Shown: positions 1 through 7,879 of the stretch, one piece after another
How the letters are laid out: every line of letters begins with the position of its first letter
How positions within the stretch are numbered: the first letter of the stretch is position 1
Source of the DNA: Phycisphaerae bacterium
GTDB lineage: Bacteria > Planctomycetota > Phycisphaerae > Sedimentisphaerales > Anaerobacaceae
DNA: 19,206 bases
Reading direction: 5' to 3'
NCBI GenBank assembly: GCA_030667885.1
Contig: DAOUVA010000014.1
Location: 1 to 19,206, forward strand
Program-made: the position numbers and the translations under genes
Notes under the pieces: generated by a model
Databases searched by the model: none
What the model was told of the DNA's origin: nothing
Seen by the model: only the letters and a program-made list of their open reading frames with translations

Positions 1-926
1 TGATACTGCCCATAGCTCTGGCTCTCGGGTCAATTATCATCAGAATCGTCAGTATAATCTCCGCTAAACTCAACAAATCAAAAAACCCCACAACAATCGA
101 TTGTCACCGCTTTGTCCTGCTCTTCGCCGTATGGTGGCTCCTGGATATGATGTTCGTGTGGATAAGTCCGCGTTCCTACGAGCAGTATTACCTGCCGTTA
201 AATGCTTCGGCCGCAATGTTGAGCGGATACATGATAGCAATCTATCATAACAAACTAAAGAGCACCTCATACAAACCCGCCTGGGTAATAACCGGAATTG
301 TCGGCTTTATACTGATGATAATTGCCTCTCAGCATATATTCTTCGGCATCACAAAGAGCGCACACTCCGGCATGGCTTACACCAATCCGAAAAAACAAAG
401 AGGCTACACCCAGAAGCTGAATGAAATTTCTCGCAAACCACAATATCCCTGGATGATGGCTGGACAATATATACAAAACAACTCCACAGAGAACGATAAA
501 ATCTACGTCTGGGGCTGGGTCCCGGGAATATATGTCGCAGCCCAGAGATTAAGCCCCACACCAAAAGCATTCGAAGGAACGATGCATACTCTCACACCAC
601 AGGTCCTTTCAGAAAGGGTCAGTGAGATACTGGAGGCATTTGAAAAAGAGCCCCCGAAGTTCATAGTTGACACCCACAAGAGACACTTCCCCTGGGACAG
701 ACCGCCGCTTGAATTATGGCCTCAAACTCAGAAAGGATTTCTGCCCTCTGTTCCACAAATTGTCAGCCAGTATGACCAGATGTATGCCAACATGCTCCGT
801 GAACAAATAGAGCCCGCCGAGGCCTTTAGATATGAGGCGATGAAACCGTTCAGAGAGTATGTTATGAATAATTATCAAATCGTTCAGCAGCCGTTCGGAG
901 CCAATATTCTCTTTCAGCGCAAATAA
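1..926 (+). CDS. Membrane glycosyltransferase, GT39/ArnT-like, C-terminal part (5' truncated)
   Basis: The frame is open from the window edge (first full codon at position 3) to TAA at 924-926, so the N-terminus lies upstream; the ATG at 147 is internal. About 307 residues are visible. The first 110 or so contain four hydrophobic spans, with a short SPRSYEQYY stretch followed by YLPLNAS between the second and third, as seen in dolichyl-phosphate-mannose/ArnT-type transferases. A soluble tail of about 190 residues follows, containing WGWVPGIY and AAQRLSP. Family knowledge: such enzymes transfer sugar from a polyprenyl-phosphate donor on the outer face of the membrane. The catalytic N-terminal acidic residues are outside the window, so donor and acceptor cannot be inferred. 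It is the first visible gene of a co-directional glycan cluster, 33 nt before a methyltransferase. Confidence 0.7.
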   Translation, partial: ILPIALALGSIIIRIVSIISAKLNKSKNPTTIDCHRFVLLFAVWWLLDMMFVWISPRSYEQYYLPLNASAAMLSGYMIAIYHNKLKSTSYKPAWVITGIVGFILMIIASQHIFFGITKSAHSGMAYTNPKKQRGYTQKLNEISRKPQYPWMMAGQYIQNNSTENDKIYVWGWVPGIYVAAQRLSPTPKAFEGTMHTLTPQVLSERVSEILEAFEKEPPKFIVDTHKRHFPWDRPPLELWPQTQKGFLPSVPQIVSQYDQMYANMLREQIEPAEAFRYEAMKPFREYVMNNYQIVQQPFGANILFQRK

Positions 927-959
927 ACATACTAAGCATCAACCCGATAGTGAAGACCA

Positions 960-1679
960 ATGGACGAAGAGCTTACAAAGCAGCAGGAATTTTATGACCG
1001 GGGCTGGGGATCGGAACTCGAAGCGGGAAAGGAACAACGCGGAAACCTGCGAACCAATCTGGACTTCCTCGAAGAAACTAATCTGCTCAAGCCGAATGAC
1101 AGAATTCTGGAAATCGGCTGCGGTATCGGCAGCATAGTCTCCGAGCTGAGCGGACGCCGATATGATATCACAGGTACGGATATATCGAGCAAGGCGATTG
1201 ATTACGGACTGAAAAAATATGGTGATATCAAACTCCAGGTTCAGCCGGCGGAAATTTTGCAATTCGAAGACCACGCATTCGATGTCGTGCTGAGCTTCGA
1301 TTTATTCGAGCATATTGCCGAAGTGGATCGTCACATAAGCGAAGTCCATCGTGTCCTCAAAGAGGATGGTCTATATCTTCTCCAGACACCTAATAAATAT
1401 AGTAATGTAATTTTCGAAACTCTCTATCATAAATCTCTTAAATGGCGGCGGGCGCATCCTTCCCTGCATACGCCAGGCCAATTGAAACGGCGGTTCTCAA
1501 GGCACGGTTTCGAAACACAATTCGTTAAAATGAATCCTGTCAACGAATTCACTCTGAACAAGCTAAGGAAAAAACTTGGCCCGATAAGCGAAATCTTCAA
1601 GCATATAAACTTCTGCCGTCTGCCTCTTGCGCTGCAAACAAATTTGTATGTTATCGCCCGCAAAACGCCGAACAAATAA
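960..1679 (+). CDS. Class I SAM-dependent methyltransferase (Methyltransf_11/23 type)
   Basis: 239 residues. The Rossmann methyltransferase core is clear: motif I ILEIGCGIGS at residues 49-58 binds S-adenosylmethionine, TGTDIS at 71-76 carries the acidic residue expected to contact the ribose, and VVLSFDLFEHI at 109-119 is motif IV. A conserved-type RVLKEDGLYLLQTPN segment follows at 131-145. The length and the basic C-terminal extension resemble methyltransferases of polysaccharide clusters that methylate sugars or lipid-linked intermediates; the acceptor is not known. No strong ribosome binding site precedes the ATG at 960. Its stop is 1 nt before the next start, so it is surely co-transcribed with the GT4 pair downstream. 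Confidence 0.85.
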   Translation: MDEELTKQQEFYDRGWGSELEAGKEQRGNLRTNLDFLEETNLLKPNDRILEIGCGIGSIVSELSGRRYDITGTDISSKAIDYGLKKYGDIKLQVQPAEILQFEDHAFDVVLSFDLFEHIAEVDRHISEVHRVLKEDGLYLLQTPNKYSNVIFETLYHKSLKWRRAHPSLHTPGQLKRRFSRHGFETQFVKMNPVNEFTLNKLRKKLGPISEIFKHINFCRLPLALQTNLYVIARKTPNK

Positions 1680-1680
1680 A

Positions 1681-2826
1681 ATGAAAATAATAATGCTTAA
1701 TTATGAGTTTCCGCCCATCGGAGGCGGAGCAGCAAACGCACATCGGTGTCTCCTGCAGCAATACGCAGGCAACAGCGACTTGACGGTCGATGTCTTAACC
1801 TCCGCCCCAAAGCCGGGCCTGCTTAAAGAAAAGTTCGCGGACAATATAACTATATACAAAGTCGGTCTCCATAAAAAACAACTGCACCACTGGCGAAAGA
1901 CCGAGGTACTCGAATGGCTATTCAAAGCCGGATTCCATTACAGAAGGCTTCTGCGGGAAAATGATTATGATTTTGCCCACGCGTTTTCCGGCTTCCCTAC
2001 CGGCTGGCTCCCTTATCGCTGTAGCCATAAACTGCCCTATATTATTTCACTGCGTGGTTCCGATGTCCCGGGGGAACATGCAAGGTTGAAACTCGATTAT
2101 AAAATTCTCGGCCCGGCCTTCCGCGCCATCTGGAAAAAAGCCTCCGTCCTGGTGGCCTGCAGTGAAGGTCTGAAAAACCGCGCCCTGAAGTTTATGCCGT
2201 CGGCAACCATTGACGTTATTCCAAACGGCGTTGACCTGGAACGATTCAGCCCCTCCGGGACCACTCCGGAAACACAGAATCTCAAACTTCTTACCGTCGG
2301 CCGGCTGTCTGTTACCAAGCGTGTGGAAATTCTCATAGACGCTGTTGATATTCTCAGCAGGCAGGGCTGCCAAATCTTTCTCAAGATAGTCGGTGGCGGA
2401 CAAATGCAACCGAAACTAAAACAGATTGTAAACGAAAAACAACTCGATAACATTATCGAGATAACAGGTAGAATCGACGCCGAAGATATGCCCCGGGTTT
2501 ACGGCCAAAACGACATCTTTATAAGTGCCAGTAAGCTGGAAGGTATGAGCAATGCAATGCTCGAAGCGATGGCTTCAGGTTTGCCGATAATTGCCGCCCG
2601 CTGCGAGGGCACCGAAGAGTTAATTGCCGAAAACGGCCTTGTGATAGAAAATGCAACCGCCGAAGAAATCGCCAAAGCAATAAAAAATTTAATCGATGAC
2701 CGGCACCTCCGCAATCAAATGTCCATCGCGGCAGGAAAGCAGGCAGAAAAGTTCAACTGGAGCTCTATTGCATATCAGTATATGCTGCTTTACAATAGGA
2801 ACTACACAAAGAAAGCTAAGTTATGA
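1681..2826 (+). CDS. GT4-family glycosyltransferase
   Basis: 381 residues from the ATG at 1681. A TTG at 1627 is in frame but would overlap the preceding gene by 53 nt, and the natural GT-B N-terminus MKIIMLNYEFPP begins at 1681. The N-terminal acceptor domain has the glycine-rich loop PPIGGGAAN (11-19). GSDVPG lies at 126-131. The linker IPNGVDLERFSP (180-191) leads into the donor domain with VGRLSVTKRVE (206-216) and the E-X7-E motif EGMSNAMLE (E287, E295), which in GT4 retaining enzymes contacts the nucleotide sugar. Predicted to be cytoplasmic, adding one sugar to a lipid-linked glycan. Its TGA overlaps the ATG of the next GT4 (ATGA), implying translational coupling. Sugar specificity cannot be read from the sequence. 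Confidence 0.9.
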   Translation: MKIIMLNYEFPPIGGGAANAHRCLLQQYAGNSDLTVDVLTSAPKPGLLKEKFADNITIYKVGLHKKQLHHWRKTEVLEWLFKAGFHYRRLLRENDYDFAHAFSGFPTGWLPYRCSHKLPYIISLRGSDVPGEHARLKLDYKILGPAFRAIWKKASVLVACSEGLKNRALKFMPSATIDVIPNGVDLERFSPSGTTPETQNLKLLTVGRLSVTKRVEILIDAVDILSRQGCQIFLKIVGGGQMQPKLKQIVNEKQLDNIIEITGRIDAEDMPRVYGQNDIFISASKLEGMSNAMLEAMASGLPIIAARCEGTEELIAENGLVIENATAEEIAKAIKNLIDDRHLRNQMSIAAGKQAEKFNWSSIAYQYMLLYNRNYTKKAKL

Positions 2827-3929
2827 AAATTGCATTTTCTGCACGGGGATTGAGCATCCCATCTGGCGGTGTTCACCAGCTAATAAAATCCTTGGTTCCA
2901 GCTTTGGCCCAACTGCGGGGCGATGATGAGCTTTTTGTAATTCACAACCAGGAAAAATTCCGGGGACTTGCACCTGACTGCTCGGAAATCGTAATAAAAG
3001 GAAATAATAGAATATGGTGGGATTTTGTCCGCCTTCCCAAAATTTTGCATAAGCTGAAAATCGATGCCGCTATCTTTCCCAAAAACATCATACCATTCTT
3101 CATAAACTGCCCTTCTTACGCGATTATCCATGACTTGGCTTATTTTGACCGTAAATTGAATTCCTACCCCATCTTGGATACTATATATATTAGAACCATG
3201 ATCCCAAATTCAGTTCGAAAAGCTGCTGGTGTCTTTGCCGTCAGCGAAAATACCAAAAAAGACATTGTTCGCCTTACTAATTGTGACCCGAAAAAGATAA
3301 CAGTTACTTATGAAGCGGCTGATAAAATCTATCGTCCCATAAAAGACACATCCTGCCTGCAGGCTGTCAGACAAAAATACAAACTCCCCGATAATTTTAT
3401 CCTATACGTTGGTTCATTATCGCCTCGAAAAAATATCGCCGGACTTCTAAATGCATTTTCTCAGATTTGTCAAAAGATTCCCCATAATTTGGTATTGACC
3501 GGCTCAAAATCGTGGAAAGATTCACCCGTTTACCAGGCTATGCATAGGTTAAATCTTGGTGATAGAATCAACCAATTAGGGTATGTGGAGTCTGAGGATA
3601 TGCCCGTCCTCTATAATTTAGCAGGTGCTTATATTTATCCTTCACTTTATGAAGGTTTTGGCCTGCCGGTTCTCGAAGCAATGCAATGCGGCTGTCCCGT
3701 GGTCGCTTCAAACGCTACCAGCATACCTGAAGTTGCAGGTGACGCTGCTATCCTTGTCAACCCACTTGATACGACAGATATTGCTCAGGCCATCTATCGA
3801 GTCTTGTCTGATTCCAAATTGCAGAAGGAACTTGTATACGCAGGATTCCAGCAAACGAAAAAATTCTCCTGGGAACGATGTGCAAATACTATGCTGAAAA
3901 CCATACGCCAATCAATTGGGGAGGCCTGA
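2823..3929 (+). CDS. GT4-family glycosyltransferase (mannosyltransferase-like)
   Basis: 368 residues, start ATG 2823 inside the stop of the previous GT4. The N-terminal loop SIPSGGVHQL (11-20) and the IIHDLAYF block (101-108) are typical of the GT4 subgroup often annotated as mannosyltransferase. The C-terminal donor domain contains YVGSLSPRKNI (195-205) and the E-X7-E motif EGFGLPVLE (E277, E285), followed by SNATSIPEVAGDAA (296-309), a well conserved stretch of this family. Retaining glycosyl transfer from a nucleotide sugar in the cytoplasm is expected. Codon use is somewhat more AT-rich than in the preceding GT4. Together the two suggest successive additions to the same glycan. Confidence 0.9.
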   Translation: MKIAFSARGLSIPSGGVHQLIKSLVPALAQLRGDDELFVIHNQEKFRGLAPDCSEIVIKGNNRIWWDFVRLPKILHKLKIDAAIFPKNIIPFFINCPSYAIIHDLAYFDRKLNSYPILDTIYIRTMIPNSVRKAAGVFAVSENTKKDIVRLTNCDPKKITVTYEAADKIYRPIKDTSCLQAVRQKYKLPDNFILYVGSLSPRKNIAGLLNAFSQICQKIPHNLVLTGSKSWKDSPVYQAMHRLNLGDRINQLGYVESEDMPVLYNLAGAYIYPSLYEGFGLPVLEAMQCGCPVVASNATSIPEVAGDAAILVNPLDTTDIAQAIYRVLSDSKLQKELVYAGFQQTKKFSWERCANTMLKTIRQSIGEA

Positions 3930-3931
3930 CT

Positions 3932-4009
3932 ATGGGACCATTGGACATTAAAATACAGCAGAAATGTTTCGAAGACCGGGCAACATTGATTTTAGGAAAA
4001 ATGATATGA
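3932..4009 (+). CDS. Candidate 25-codon leader ORF coupled to the next methyltransferase
   Basis: ATG at 3932 is 7 nt after GGGGAGG (3918-3924), the strongest ribosome binding site in the cluster, and 2 nt after the stop of the GT4 gene. It reads 25 codons, beginning MGPLDIKIQQ, to TGA at 4007-4009. That stop overlaps the ATG at 4006 of the following methyltransferase (ATGA). The peptide has no recognised motif. It may be a coupling minicistron, or the original N-terminus of the methyltransferase separated by a frameshift. Coding status is uncertain. Confidence 0.35.
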   Translation: MGPLDIKIQQKCFEDRATLILGKMI

Positions 4010-4962
4010 AATTGTCGAAGCGAATTCTGCAGCAGTTGGATTCCAAGCTGGTGCAGAAAATCAACGAAACTTATCACAATTTGGAAAATATTTGTTATGA
4101 CAAACGGCATGACGAAATCCTGAACTATGAACAGATTTTCTGGAAAAATATAACAAATAAATATCTTATGAAAAAAGAACCTATAGCCTGTCTTGATTAT
4201 GGCACAGGGACTGGTTTTGTTCCTGAGATAATTGGCCCCTGCCTAAAGGAAGAAGATTCTCTCGTTAGCTGCGATGTTTCCGACAGAATGTTGAAAATAT
4301 GCCAAACCAAACTAAAGCAAATCTCTGTAAGCTGTAATTGCTCCTTTCATAAAATTGATGATGGCCTGATACCGGTACCTGATAATTCAATAGATGTCAT
4401 AACGATTAATTCGGTTCTGCACCACATTTTTGATCTGAACTGTTTCGCGGCGGAATGTGAACGCATCCTGAAACCCTCAGGCCTTTTAATTGTAGCTCAT
4501 GAGCCGAACAAAGACCTGAGATTGCCATTTCACGGAAGCGTTCTCCGCGGATTTGCCAAAGTTCTTTTCCGGCCCAAGGCCATTTTCTTCAGGATTGCCG
4601 AGAGCATACCGTTAATGGAAAAGTTCATGAGAGCGATACTCAGCAAAGTCAGTGAAAGTTATCGACGTCGAAATAAAATGCTTATTGAAATATCCCAACA
4701 AATGAGAAACGAAAATTTACTCGATTTCGACCTCAGGGGTACTGAGATACAACAAATTGTGGACTTCCACGCCCAAAGCGGTTTCGCCCTGAAAGAGCTT
4801 CTCACAACTGTATTCAGTAAATTCGAACTCGTCGAATCTGAAACATACTGCCATTTAGGTTTCTTTGCAAACAATAAGTTAGCTGGTCTTATCGAACGGT
4901 ACATCAAAAAAAACTGGCCGGATGCGGGAAAGGAATTAAGGTTTGTCCTAAAGAGGATTTAA
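4006..4962 (+). CDS. Class I SAM-dependent methyltransferase
   Basis: 318 residues from the ATG at 4006, chosen because AGGA (3994-3997) lies 8 nt upstream and the start overlaps the stop of a short ORF with a strong ribosome binding site. An in-frame ATG at 3964 would add 14 residues but has no visible Shine-Dalgarno. The SAM-binding motif ACLDYGTGTGF is at 61-71, the following acidic segment SCDVSDRM at 88-95, and VITINSVLHH at 131-140 matches motif IV. ERILKPSGLLIVAHEP (152-167) is the standard post-motif block. The C-terminal 120 residues are basic and may bind a lipid-linked or anionic acceptor. The usual family length is 220-280, so it has an extended tail. Acceptor unknown; the context argues for glycan modification. 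Confidence 0.8.
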   Translation: MKLSKRILQQLDSKLVQKINETYHNLENICYDKRHDEILNYEQIFWKNITNKYLMKKEPIACLDYGTGTGFVPEIIGPCLKEEDSLVSCDVSDRMLKICQTKLKQISVSCNCSFHKIDDGLIPVPDNSIDVITINSVLHHIFDLNCFAAECERILKPSGLLIVAHEPNKDLRLPFHGSVLRGFAKVLFRPKAIFFRIAESIPLMEKFMRAILSKVSESYRRRNKMLIEISQQMRNENLLDFDLRGTEIQQIVDFHAQSGFALKELLTTVFSKFELVESETYCHLGFFANNKLAGLIERYIKKNWPDAGKELRFVLKRI

Positions 4963-5021
4963 CCAATATGAAGTGTTGTGGTTTATGACTTGGACTGAAA
5001 TCTTTTTTTATCCGTATATTC

Positions 5022-5050
5022 TTGACTAAAAACGAGAGACTGGGTATGAA
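5022..5050 (+). promoter_or_regulatory. Candidate sigma70-type promoter
   Basis: TTGACT at 5022-5027 and TATGAA at 5045-5050 are separated by 17 nt, in the only sizeable gap (136 nt) of the first part of the cluster. Transcription would begin near 5057, about 40 nt before the ATG at 5099. It would give the downstream genes their own promoter. Hexamer match is 5/6 and 4/6. Confidence 0.4.
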
Positions 5051-5098
5051 TTGGCCGAAATAAGATTAGGAAGTATCGACCGAATTGCTGGGTAATAA

Positions 5099-5824
5099 AT
5101 GAACATGAATACAGAAGAGAAGACTACATTCTACGACCACTACAGCCAGGACAAGCACACCAGATTGGGTGGGTGGTTGGTGGTTACTGTGTCGAAAAGA
5201 ATTTTTGAGTTTGCACAGATACCAAAGGGATCTAGTGCGCTTGAAATAGGTCCCGGACGAGGTATCTTTGCAGATATCTGTCTTAACCAGGGCGTTGATT
5301 ACTGGGCGATTGAGCCAAACGAACAAATGGCTGGCAACCTGCAAAAACGCGGTATAAATGTGATGAGAAATGTCGTACCGCCTGTTCCGGAAATGGGGCG
5401 AACTTTCGATGTAGTGGTAATGAACAGTGTTATGGAACACATGGATACGATGACGAGCGCGCTGGAACTTGCCAAAGATGTATATAAGCTGCTGAATCCG
5501 GGCGGCAAATTTGTGATTTACGTCCCGGATTATGCAAACTGGAAACATCATTTTTTCATAGGTGACTTCAGCCACAATTATATCACTACCTGGAGAAGAT
5601 TGGAGGGGCTTTTGATAAGCGCAGGATTCGAGGATATTAACGGACGCTATCAGTGCACCATTTTCTCAGGGGTGCTGGGCTATTTGATTTCAATCCTGGC
5701 ATCATGGTTACCTTTTGGTTGGTTCGACACGATGTTTCCAAAGAGCAAACTGTTGCACAAGCTTTATAAGCTGCAAATCACATTCTTGAGAAGAGTGCTG
5801 ATCCTTGGACAAAAATCCGGCTAA
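5099..5824 (+). CDS. Class I SAM-dependent methyltransferase
   Basis: 241 residues. Motif I ALEIGPGRGIF spans residues 47-57 and AIEPNEQM lies at 70-77. VVVMNSVMEHM at 105-115 and KLLNPGGKFVIYVPD further on complete the canonical Methyltransf_11-like core. The last 60 residues contain a hydrophobic stretch around GYLISILASWLPFGW and then basic residues, so the protein may associate with the membrane. Start choice: ATG 5099, with a second ATG two codons later. It follows a 136-nt gap with a promoter-like sequence and is adjacent to the UPF0104 membrane protein. A role in methylating a surface glycan or its lipid carrier is inferred from context only. Confidence 0.85.
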   Translation: MNMNTEEKTTFYDHYSQDKHTRLGGWLVVTVSKRIFEFAQIPKGSSALEIGPGRGIFADICLNQGVDYWAIEPNEQMAGNLQKRGINVMRNVVPPVPEMGRTFDVVVMNSVMEHMDTMTSALELAKDVYKLLNPGGKFVIYVPDYANWKHHFFIGDFSHNYITTWRRLEGLLISAGFEDINGRYQCTIFSGVLGYLISILASWLPFGWFDTMFPKSKLLHKLYKLQITFLRRVLILGQKSG

Positions 5825-5837
5825 TCCAAAACAATAT

Positions 5838-6860
5838 ATGACTGCAACCGCCAAACAAATAATCAAACTTCTCATAAGAATTCTCATCACTGCCGGCTTG
5901 CTGATATGGGTCTTCAGCCAGGTTGACTTCGAGCAGTTCCGGCAAACTATCAAATCGGCAAGGTGGCAGTTCCTGATCGCCGTCTGGATTTTTACCGTAA
6001 TACTTTTCTGGATTCGCTCGATGAAGATGCGGCTCATCCTGAAAAAACAAAGCTGTCTCATTTCCACCTCAACAATATTCAGTGCAACAGTAGTTACGTG
6101 CCTTTACAGTTTGATTTTACCCGGAATACTCAGCACGGGCGTAAAGTGGTATATCCTCAAAAAAGGTACTGGAAAATCAAGCAACGTCCTCTGCAGTATG
6201 ATATACAACCAGTGGATGATAATGACCATAATGATGGTATTCGGACTTGCCGCCTTAATGTTCACAAACCCCGCGTCACTGTCAATATCCAATACAACAA
6301 ATCATCGGTTTTTCCCTGTTGTCTGCGGAATATTACTCGGTGCAATAATAGCTGTTTCTTTTCTGCTGTTGAACAGCCGGACCGGCGGCAAAATCACGAA
6401 AAGCATCGCAATCCTGCTCAGATCCTTACCGGCAAAACTACAACAGAAAGGCCTGCAGGTACTCGACCAAATAGCAACTTTCCAGACCGCCGGCGCCGGA
6501 TTTCATCTCAGAATTGCCGTAATTTCAATAATCGATACACTTATCGGCGGGGTCATCGTATATATTCTTTCCGCCAGGGCCGCAAACGTAAATGCGCCAA
6601 TAGGAACTTTCGTCTGGCTGTGCGCGTTGATATACATCTTAGGAAGACTCCCGGTATCGATAGCTAATCTCGGCGTAAGAGAAGCGATGCTGGTCGTGCT
6701 GCTGGCGCCATACGGCGTGGAAAAACCACAGGCGCTGCTGATGTCGATGATATTGTTCTCCTCGCTGGTTTTTGTGGCAATTATCGGTGCGTTATTCCAA
6801 CTATATTGGGCATTAGAAACCAAAAAGGTCCACAGCGCCGAAGAACAGGGCCAAAGATAA
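5838..6860 (+). CDS. LPG_synthase_TM / UPF0104 family integral membrane protein
   Basis: 340 residues from ATG 5838; an in-frame TTG at 5805 would add 11 residues and overlap the previous gene by 20 nt. About eight hydrophobic segments are spread through the protein. The second half holds the family-typical RLPVSIANLGVREAM stretch near residues 275-290. Relatives include the membrane part of lysylphosphatidylglycerol synthase and many 'flippase-like' proteins in glycan clusters. The soluble aminoacyl-transfer domain of MprF is absent, so lysyl transfer is not expected. Lipid or lipid-linked glycan translocation is the usual proposal for such stand-alone proteins but is not proven. Position between two methyltransferase genes fits a step in surface glycolipid assembly. 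Confidence 0.8.
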   Translation: MTATAKQIIKLLIRILITAGLLIWVFSQVDFEQFRQTIKSARWQFLIAVWIFTVILFWIRSMKMRLILKKQSCLISTSTIFSATVVTCLYSLILPGILSTGVKWYILKKGTGKSSNVLCSMIYNQWMIMTIMMVFGLAALMFTNPASLSISNTTNHRFFPVVCGILLGAIIAVSFLLLNSRTGGKITKSIAILLRSLPAKLQQKGLQVLDQIATFQTAGAGFHLRIAVISIIDTLIGGVIVYILSARAANVNAPIGTFVWLCALIYILGRLPVSIANLGVREAMLVVLLAPYGVEKPQALLMSMILFSSLVFVAIIGALFQLYWALETKKVHSAEEQGQR

Positions 6861-6875
6861 GGAGATTGTTTCAAA

Positions 6876-6914
6876 ATGAATCGGAACATTATATTTGAAA
6901 GGAGAACCTGGTGA
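6876..6914 (+). CDS. Candidate 12-codon minicistron before the FkbM gene
   Basis: ATG 6876 follows AAGGAG (6859-6864) at 11 nt and reads 12 codons (MNRNIIFERRTW) to TGA at 6912-6914, which overlaps the GTG start of the next gene (GTGA). The ribosome binding site of the FkbM gene lies inside it. It resembles the arrangement at 3932-4009. It could equally be chance; its length gives no statistical support. Confidence 0.2.
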   Translation: MNRNIIFERRTW

Positions 6915-7672
6915 ATAGGGTAGTACGAAAATTCCTGCGAATATGTCATCTCTATGACCCGGTTGTGGACCTCAAAAAATGGCTGGAGGGGGCACAAGCA
7001 GATTATACGAAGTTTTATTCACAGTTTGTCAAAAGAGGAGACCTGTGCTTTGATGTAGGCGCCAATGTCGGTCGAAGAACCAAAGTCTTTCTGAAGTTGG
7101 AAGCTACGGTGATAGCTGTTGAACCGCAAGAGCACTGCATGGCTCAACTCAAAAAGAAGTATGGGAACAACAACAGGGTCGTCCTGGTTCCAAAAGCGGT
7201 CGGCGAAAAAAAAGGCCAGATGGAGATGATGCTTTGTGACTCACACTCGCTTTCGTCACTCTCGAAGAACTGGGTGGAAACTGTTAAAGCCAGTGGAAGA
7301 TATTCCAGCTGTACCTGGGATAAAACGGTGACGGTCTCCGTAGTTTCTCTGGACGATTTGATATCACAATACGGCAAACCGGCGTTTATGAAAATAGACG
7401 TCGAGGGATATGAGTACCAAGCTCTAAAAGGTCTCTCCCAGCCAATCAAAACGATCTGTTTCGAGTTCACACCGGAATTCATGGAATCGACCATAAATTG
7501 CGTGGAATATCTCTCAAAAATCGGCCCGGCCAAATTTAACTACTGTCTCGAGAACAAACCAACAAGTTTTGTTCTATCAAAGTGGTGTACGGCTGAGCAA
7601 ATGCGTAAGGAACTTGAATCTCTATGCAGCAAAAAAACTGTCGGGGACATATATGCAAAATTCGAAAATTGA
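6911..7672 (+). CDS. FkbM family methyltransferase
   Basis: 253 residues, GTG start with AAAGGAG (6898-6904) 6 nt upstream, a near-ideal ribosome binding site. Motif I is CFDVGANVGRRT (46-57), VIAVEPQ follows at 67-73, and the diagnostic FkbM segment FMKIDVEGYEYQALKG lies at 159-174. VSLDDLISQYG (145-155) precedes it as in relatives. Family knowledge: FkbM-like enzymes O-methylate sugars in surface polysaccharides as well as macrolides. Here it closes a glycan cluster, so methylation of a sugar hydroxyl is the best guess. It is the last gene before a 207-nt gap and a secreted-protein gene, so the operon probably ends here. Confidence 0.9.
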   Translation: MNRVVRKFLRICHLYDPVVDLKKWLEGAQADYTKFYSQFVKRGDLCFDVGANVGRRTKVFLKLEATVIAVEPQEHCMAQLKKKYGNNNRVVLVPKAVGEKKGQMEMMLCDSHSLSSLSKNWVETVKASGRYSSCTWDKTVTVSVVSLDDLISQYGKPAFMKIDVEGYEYQALKGLSQPIKTICFEFTPEFMESTINCVEYLSKIGPAKFNYCLENKPTSFVLSKWCTAEQMRKELESLCSKKTVGDIYAKFEN

Positions 7673-7741
7673 GCAGGAAATCGGCTTATTTTTCCGAACT
7701 GATGACCTTATTGGTGAAAAATCCGAGAAAAACCGAATAGC

Positions 7742-7769
7742 TTGATTGAAAACTGTGTTCACATACTAT
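7742..7769 (+). promoter_or_regulatory. Candidate promoter for the PD40/beta-helix protein
   Basis: TTGATT at 7742-7747 and TACTAT at 7764-7769 are 16 nt apart, in an AT-rich gap. TATAAA at 7767-7772 is an overlapping alternative -10. The start of transcription would fall about 100 nt before the start codon, leaving a leader that includes the inverted repeat at 7819-7859. Confidence 0.3.
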
Positions 7770-7818
7770 AAAATAGATCATTAGATAATAGATTAGTGAG
7801 ATGAGTTTGAGAGCTTTT

Positions 7819-7859
7819 TAATACGCAGACGTATGCAGAGAGTCTTTGCGTTTGTATTA
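7819..7859 (+). repeat. Inverted repeat in the 5' leader
   Basis: TAATACGCA (7819-7827) can pair with TGCG (7847-7850) and TATTA (7855-7859), leaving a 4-nt bulge. A smaller alternative hairpin, ATACG/CGTAT (7821-7834), uses the same bases. The structure ends 8 nt before the GGAGG ribosome binding site at 7867-7871, so it could affect translation. This is pairing by eye only. Confidence 0.3.
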
Positions 7860-7879
7860 CTGTAATGGAGGTTGGAACT

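Noticed and set aside
1627..1680. Upstream TTG start for the first GT4
   Set aside because: It would overlap the preceding gene by 53 nt and place extra residues before the canonical GT-B N-terminus.
5066..5575. 169-codon minus-strand frame opposite the methyltransferase at 5099
   Set aside because: It is antisense to a gene with clear methyltransferase motifs and has no family features of its own.
5838..6860. MprF-type lysylphosphatidylglycerol synthase
   Set aside because: Only the membrane family is present; the soluble aminoacyl-transfer domain is absent.
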